A stretch of DNA of 64,000 nt from Hyphomicrobiales bacterium (GTDB lineage: Bacteria > Pseudomonadota > Alphaproteobacteria > Rhizobiales > Rhizobiaceae): positions 79,227 through 143,226 of the forward strand of contig UBMU01000028.1 of assembly GCA_900466605.1 (NCBI GenBank), given 5' to 3'. Made by a program: the position numbers and the translations under genes. Positions 61,120 to 64,000 of this stretch are shown here, piece after piece (position 1 is the first letter of the stretch; each line of letters opens with the position of its first letter). The notes under the pieces were generated by a model. That model did not search any database and was not told the origin of the DNA. It saw only the letters and a list, made by a program, of their open reading frames with translations.

Positions 61120-61647
61120 ATGGCCGCCGCATTGTACAGAGACTACATCATTGACCTGAAGGCCAGGATTGACCACCTCCACGCAAACGCGGAGGACTAT
61201 CAGACCTACGAGTTGACGATGGAACTGCTCGCCCAAAAGCACCTGGTCAGCTACTCCGAAAAGAAGGTGAAGGGACAATCAGAGGGGCTGTCCTACCGGC
61301 GTGACTTCACGACGGGTCAAGCTGTGCCGATGAACCAGCAAAGCGCCGACGCGCTGTTTGACGGATTTTTCAATCTCGGCCAATTTCTGGCCTTTACCGG
61401 TCAGGACCGCGAGCAGGATGCAATGCAGTTTGCTGAGCGTCTAACCGACAACTGGCAATACCCAACCTGCGCAGTACATTTCGTCTTTCGCCAGAAGGGA
61501 CACCCAAAGACGGCATCGATGCGAATGCATTTTGTCGGGCTGAACGGAGAGGCAGATGCTGTAGCCTACGAACAGAAGGGCGAACGCGAAAGGACGCTTG
61601 TCCAACACCGGCCGTTCTCATCGCGCCTCTTTTGGGAATGGAAGTGA
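61120..61647 (+). CDS. Hypothetical protein downstream of the BCKDH operon
   Basis: A 175-residue soluble protein I do not recognise. It opens with a helical segment (YRDYIIDLKARIDHLHANAE) and continues with mixed strands (SYRRDFTTGQAVPMNQQSAD, YPTCAVHFVFRQKGHP). It has no signal peptide, membrane span or obvious catalytic motif. The start ATG 61120 has GGAG ten bases upstream. It is 100 bases past lpdV on the same strand and could be part of that transcript. Composition supports a real gene. Confidence 0.65.
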   Translation: MAAALYRDYIIDLKARIDHLHANAEDYQTYELTMELLAQKHLVSYSEKKVKGQSEGLSYRRDFTTGQAVPMNQQSADALFDGFFNLGQFLAFTGQDREQDAMQFAERLTDNWQYPTCAVHFVFRQKGHPKTASMRMHFVGLNGEADAVAYEQKGERERTLVQHRPFSSRLFWEWK

Positions 61648-61716
61648 CGGTCGGCGTCGCGTCACGCAAACTATCCGCAAAATGGGAATGCTTCGCCAGC
61701 CCCAGCCCTTTTCACC

Positions 61717-62730
61717 TCACGGCTTGGCGTCCATCGAGCCATGATCATGATGAGCGGTTGCATCCTCATGGTGATGGACATGGGTTGCTTCAGGCTGAGC
61801 GCGTAAATCCGCGATCTCGGCGGATATCTTGGAAAGGTAAGAAATAAGATCTGCGGTATCGGTCGGCGACATGCCGAGATTTGGCATACGAACACCCTTG
61901 AACTTTGCATCGAGGGCCGCAAGTGTTGGATCCTTCTCGGCTCTGAGTTTGGCGGGGTTTATGATCATTCGCTGCAGCCATTGCTGGTCGCGCCGCGTCG
62001 TAACATCCAGAAGATCCGGACCGATACGGTCGCCAACGCCGACCGTGTGGCACGGTGCGCAGATCTTCTTAAAGAGAATTTGCCCTGGCTCCCTCTCCAC
62101 CTTCAGGCCCTGATAGTTGGCGGTTGCCGGGGCCAATACCGTCGCTGGCGCGAAGTAAGCTTCGCGCCAAGCGGGATCCATGTCTCGGATCGCAAGTTCA
62201 ATATTTTCGATATCGGCGAAAGGCGAGTTTCTCGCCCACTCACCAGTGCTGTCGTTGCCAAGCACAATCTCGTTGCGATGGTCGGTTGCGACATCGCTCT
62301 TATTTCCAAGCTTCGAATTGATGGCGCGGATCTCATCAGGCTTGCCTGTTATGAACGTCCAGCCCGGCCCCTTGTAAAAGGCGTCGGCGAAAGTCTTTAG
62401 TTTTTCGGGTGTATCGTTTTCTGGATCGACGGTGATCGATATGACGAAGATCTTCTTGCCGATCTGGTCCTGGATCCGTTCAACGATTTGCGTTATGCGC
62501 GCAGTCGTCAGCGGACAAAGATCGGTGCAACTGGTGAAAATAAAGCTGATCAGAACAATCTTGCCCTTGATCAGATCGTCGTAGAAATGCACTTTCTGAC
62601 CGTCCTGGGTGATAACCTCCGTGTTGGGGAAATAGTCTTTACCCCAACGCGAACTTGCGCCAGCAACACCTCCACACAACGTGAACAGTATGGCGGTGAT
62701 CACCATCAGGACCGTGGGCCCGCGCTTCAT
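61717..62730 (-). CDS. SCO1/SenC-cytochrome c fusion protein
   Basis: A 337-residue secreted protein with an N-terminal hydrophobic signal (residues 5-25). A SCO1/SenC thioredoxin-fold domain follows, with the copper-binding Cys68 and Cys72 (FTSCTDLCPLTTAR) and a conserved His near residue 155 (VATDHRNE). Next comes a class I cytochrome c domain with heme motif CAPCH and axial Met in MPNLGMSP. The tail is His-rich (THVHHHEDATAHHDHGSMD), suited to metal binding. The start is ATG 62730 behind GGAGGG. It lies downstream of the multicopper oxidase and likely handles copper delivery and electron transfer in the periplasm. Confidence 0.9.
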   Translation of the reverse strand: MKRGPTVLMVITAILFTLCGGVAGASSRWGKDYFPNTEVITQDGQKVHFYDDLIKGKIVLISFIFTSCTDLCPLTTARITQIVERIQDQIGKKIFVISITVDPENDTPEKLKTFADAFYKGPGWTFITGKPDEIRAINSKLGNKSDVATDHRNEIVLGNDSTGEWARNSPFADIENIELAIRDMDPAWREAYFAPATVLAPATANYQGLKVEREPGQILFKKICAPCHTVGVGDRIGPDLLDVTTRRDQQWLQRMIINPAKLRAEKDPTLAALDAKFKGVRMPNLGMSPTDTADLISYLSKISAEIADLRAQPEATHVHHHEDATAHHDHGSMDAKP

Positions 62731-62788
62731 ATAAACCCTCCGCAACTATCAGGGACGCGAGTGGGCTGCGCACGTTTGCGCAGCCGCT

Positions 62789-64000
62789 TCATGGCTTCGG
62801 GTTGGTGGCCAACTGGGCCTGAACCTGCGGCTGGGTGTTGCTCCAACCCTTTGGCGCGCCTTCCGGCAGAATCTCTGGGGTGGTGAAGAACACGCCATAC
62901 GGGGTCGGATTTGGCGTTGGCGTGACGGCTGCCTGAGGCGTTCCTGCCACGCCCGTCAACAGCTGAATACGCGCCAACATTGCGAAATCCTCGTGCACGG
63001 TGTTGTGGCAATGATTGACGTATGATCCGCCGAACTCACCGAACTGGATCTGGAATGTCACACTGCCACTTTCGCCAAGCCGCCAGACGTCCTTTCTCTG
63101 CAAATTCTCGGTCGGCGGAGGTGGCTGCCCATTGCGCAGCATCGTGATACCTTCCTCGAAATGCAGATGAATGGGATGATCCCAACCGCCGCCACCGTTC
63201 TTGTAGGTCCAGTGCTCCACTTCACCGGCTTTTGGAATGAGCAGGGAGATCCTGTTGGCATTCATCGAATGCGCCGTCTCACCATTGATACGGATGGTCC
63301 AGGGGAAGTTCAAATATTCCCCGCAATCGGGCGTACATCCATCTGGGCCACGTGAATCGCCAGTTCCCGCCCTGCCGAATTCAACCATGCGCGTGCGCAC
63401 CGGCGTCACGATCGGGATCTGCTCCGTCAATGTCGCCGGAATCTGGCTCTTGTCGGGATCGGTGGCGCGGAGGATAACGCCGGGAACGTCGACGCTTTCC
63501 ACCGAGCCGACGATACGGAACTCAAGCATTGGTCCGACGACAGGATCCTCTGACGTGCCCTTGAGTGCCTTCGCGAGGCTAAGCTCTTCCTTGGGCCGAC
63601 GCCCGTCCTCATGACGCAGATGATTGACCACCTTGATCCGGTCGCCAACTTTGAAGCCCGAGAAATCAACAATGAAATCGTAGCGTTCAGCGATCCCCTG
63701 CACGGGAAGGGCCGTCAAGGTAAGCGGCGTGACGACCAGGTTGCCGTCGTTGGCGATGAACCTGACGGGAACTGGATTTCCCTTTGAGTCTGCCAATCCG
63801 AGCTTCAGGAAGCGTGACATGCACGCATTCAAAGCGCGGAACCGGTACTTTCGAGGCAACACCTCGAAGAACGGCGCGAACGCAAAATTGACGAGCGGGA
63901 CATCGCCAAGCATGCCGTCGGTGTCGAAGATGTCAAAAAAGAGCTGGCCGGACGCGTCGCACGCGCAATCGGAGAAGATCAGATTGACATCGAAATCCGT
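62789..64000 (-). CDS. Multicopper oxidase, 5' end outside window
   Basis: Periplasmic multicopper oxidase of the CotA/bilirubin-oxidase type. At least 403 residues are visible and the frame stays open to the right edge, so the N terminus is missing. C-terminal copper motifs are HPIHLHF (type 2/3 ligands) and HCHNTVHEDFAML, in which the HCH triplet binds the trinuclear centre and type 1 copper; the axial position is Met. The CotA-like segment SGQLFFDIFDTDGMLGD lies near the edge. The SCO1-cytochrome c gene starts 58 bases after its stop, implying one transcript. The substrate (metal or organic) cannot be read from sequence. Confidence 0.92.
   Translation of the reverse strand, partial: TDFDVNLIFSDCACDASGQLFFDIFDTDGMLGDVPLVNFAFAPFFEVLPRKYRFRALNACMSRFLKLGLADSKGNPVPVRFIANDGNLVVTPLTLTALPVQGIAERYDFIVDFSGFKVGDRIKVVNHLRHEDGRRPKEELSLAKALKGTSEDPVVGPMLEFRIVGSVESVDVPGVILRATDPDKSQIPATLTEQIPIVTPVRTRMVEFGRAGTGDSRGPDGCTPDCGEYLNFPWTIRINGETAHSMNANRISLLIPKAGEVEHWTYKNGGGGWDHPIHLHFEEGITMLRNGQPPPPTENLQRKDVWRLGESGSVTFQIQFGEFGGSYVNHCHNTVHEDFAMLARIQLLTGVAGTPQAAVTPTPNPTPYGVFFTTPEILPEGAPKGWSNTQPQVQAQLATNPKP

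Noticed and set aside
1..64000. CRISPR array or complete insertion sequence
   Set aside because: No regularly spaced repeats and no intact transposase gene were seen.

Overview
The window looks like part of a large replicon, probably a megaplasmid or chromid, of a Rhizobiaceae bacterium (Rhizobium/Sinorhizobium/Agrobacterium type). The reasons are the erythritol operon layout eryA-eryB-eryC-eryD / DeoR-eryH-eryI shared by rhizobia and Brucella, a DUF982 protein, the GC-rich coding style, and the density of catabolic ABC-transporter operons. The replicon assignment is inference. No replication genes, rRNA, intact tRNA or CRISPR array are visible.

Layout. 1-9.5 kb: erythritol catabolism (eryA runs off the left edge, then eryB, eryC, eryD, a DeoR-type regulator, eryH, eryI), a split dihydroxyacetone-type kinase (DhaK, DhaL), and a type-2 lumazine synthase (ribH) under an FMN riboswitch. 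9.5-14.8 kb: a gene-poor accessory patch between two tRNA-Ser remnants. It holds an integrase N-terminal remnant, hairpins that suggest a noncoding RNA, a methyltransferase, and a DUF2075 nuclease/NTPase-like protein. 14.9-25 kb: two small genes, then one tight operon encoding a free Rieske ferredoxin-like domain, a Rieske-oxygenase catalytic subunit that has no Rieske site, a GST-like protein, an 8-oxoguanine-deaminase-like amidohydrolase and a BMP/nucleoside-type ABC importer, facing a convergent xdhC. I read this operon as an uncharacterised N-methylpurine uptake and demethylation system resembling NdmC/NdmE plus the Rieske domain of NdmD from caffeine degradation.

25.6-37.4 kb: a complete oxidative D-apiose pathway. 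It has a GntR/FCD regulator, oiaX (RuBisCO-like), oiaK, apnA, a sugar ABC importer with a DUF2291 lipoprotein, apsD and apnL. A 13-base motif recurs at three promoters or gene ends and is a candidate operator. 37.8-39.3 kb: a small secreted sunset-domain protein, then ribB under a second FMN riboswitch whose leader resembles the ribH leader. 39.4-49.8 kb: a second sugar or polyol module. A leftward operon (RbsC-, RbsB- and RbsA-like, SDR, TPI, SDR) diverges from transketolase N and C subunits, an FGGY kinase and a SorC-family regulator. A palindrome TGAAT-N4-ATTCA flanks the divergent promoters and the regulator gene.

49.8-64 kb: a membrane protein and a DUF982 protein; a branched-chain acyl-CoA operon (AraC regulator divergent from a type-2 hydroxyacyl-CoA dehydrogenase, thiolase, acyl-CoA dehydrogenase and the four BCKDH components) that fits isoleucine-type oxidation; one unknown protein; and a SCO1-cytochrome c fusion behind a multicopper oxidase that runs off the right edge.
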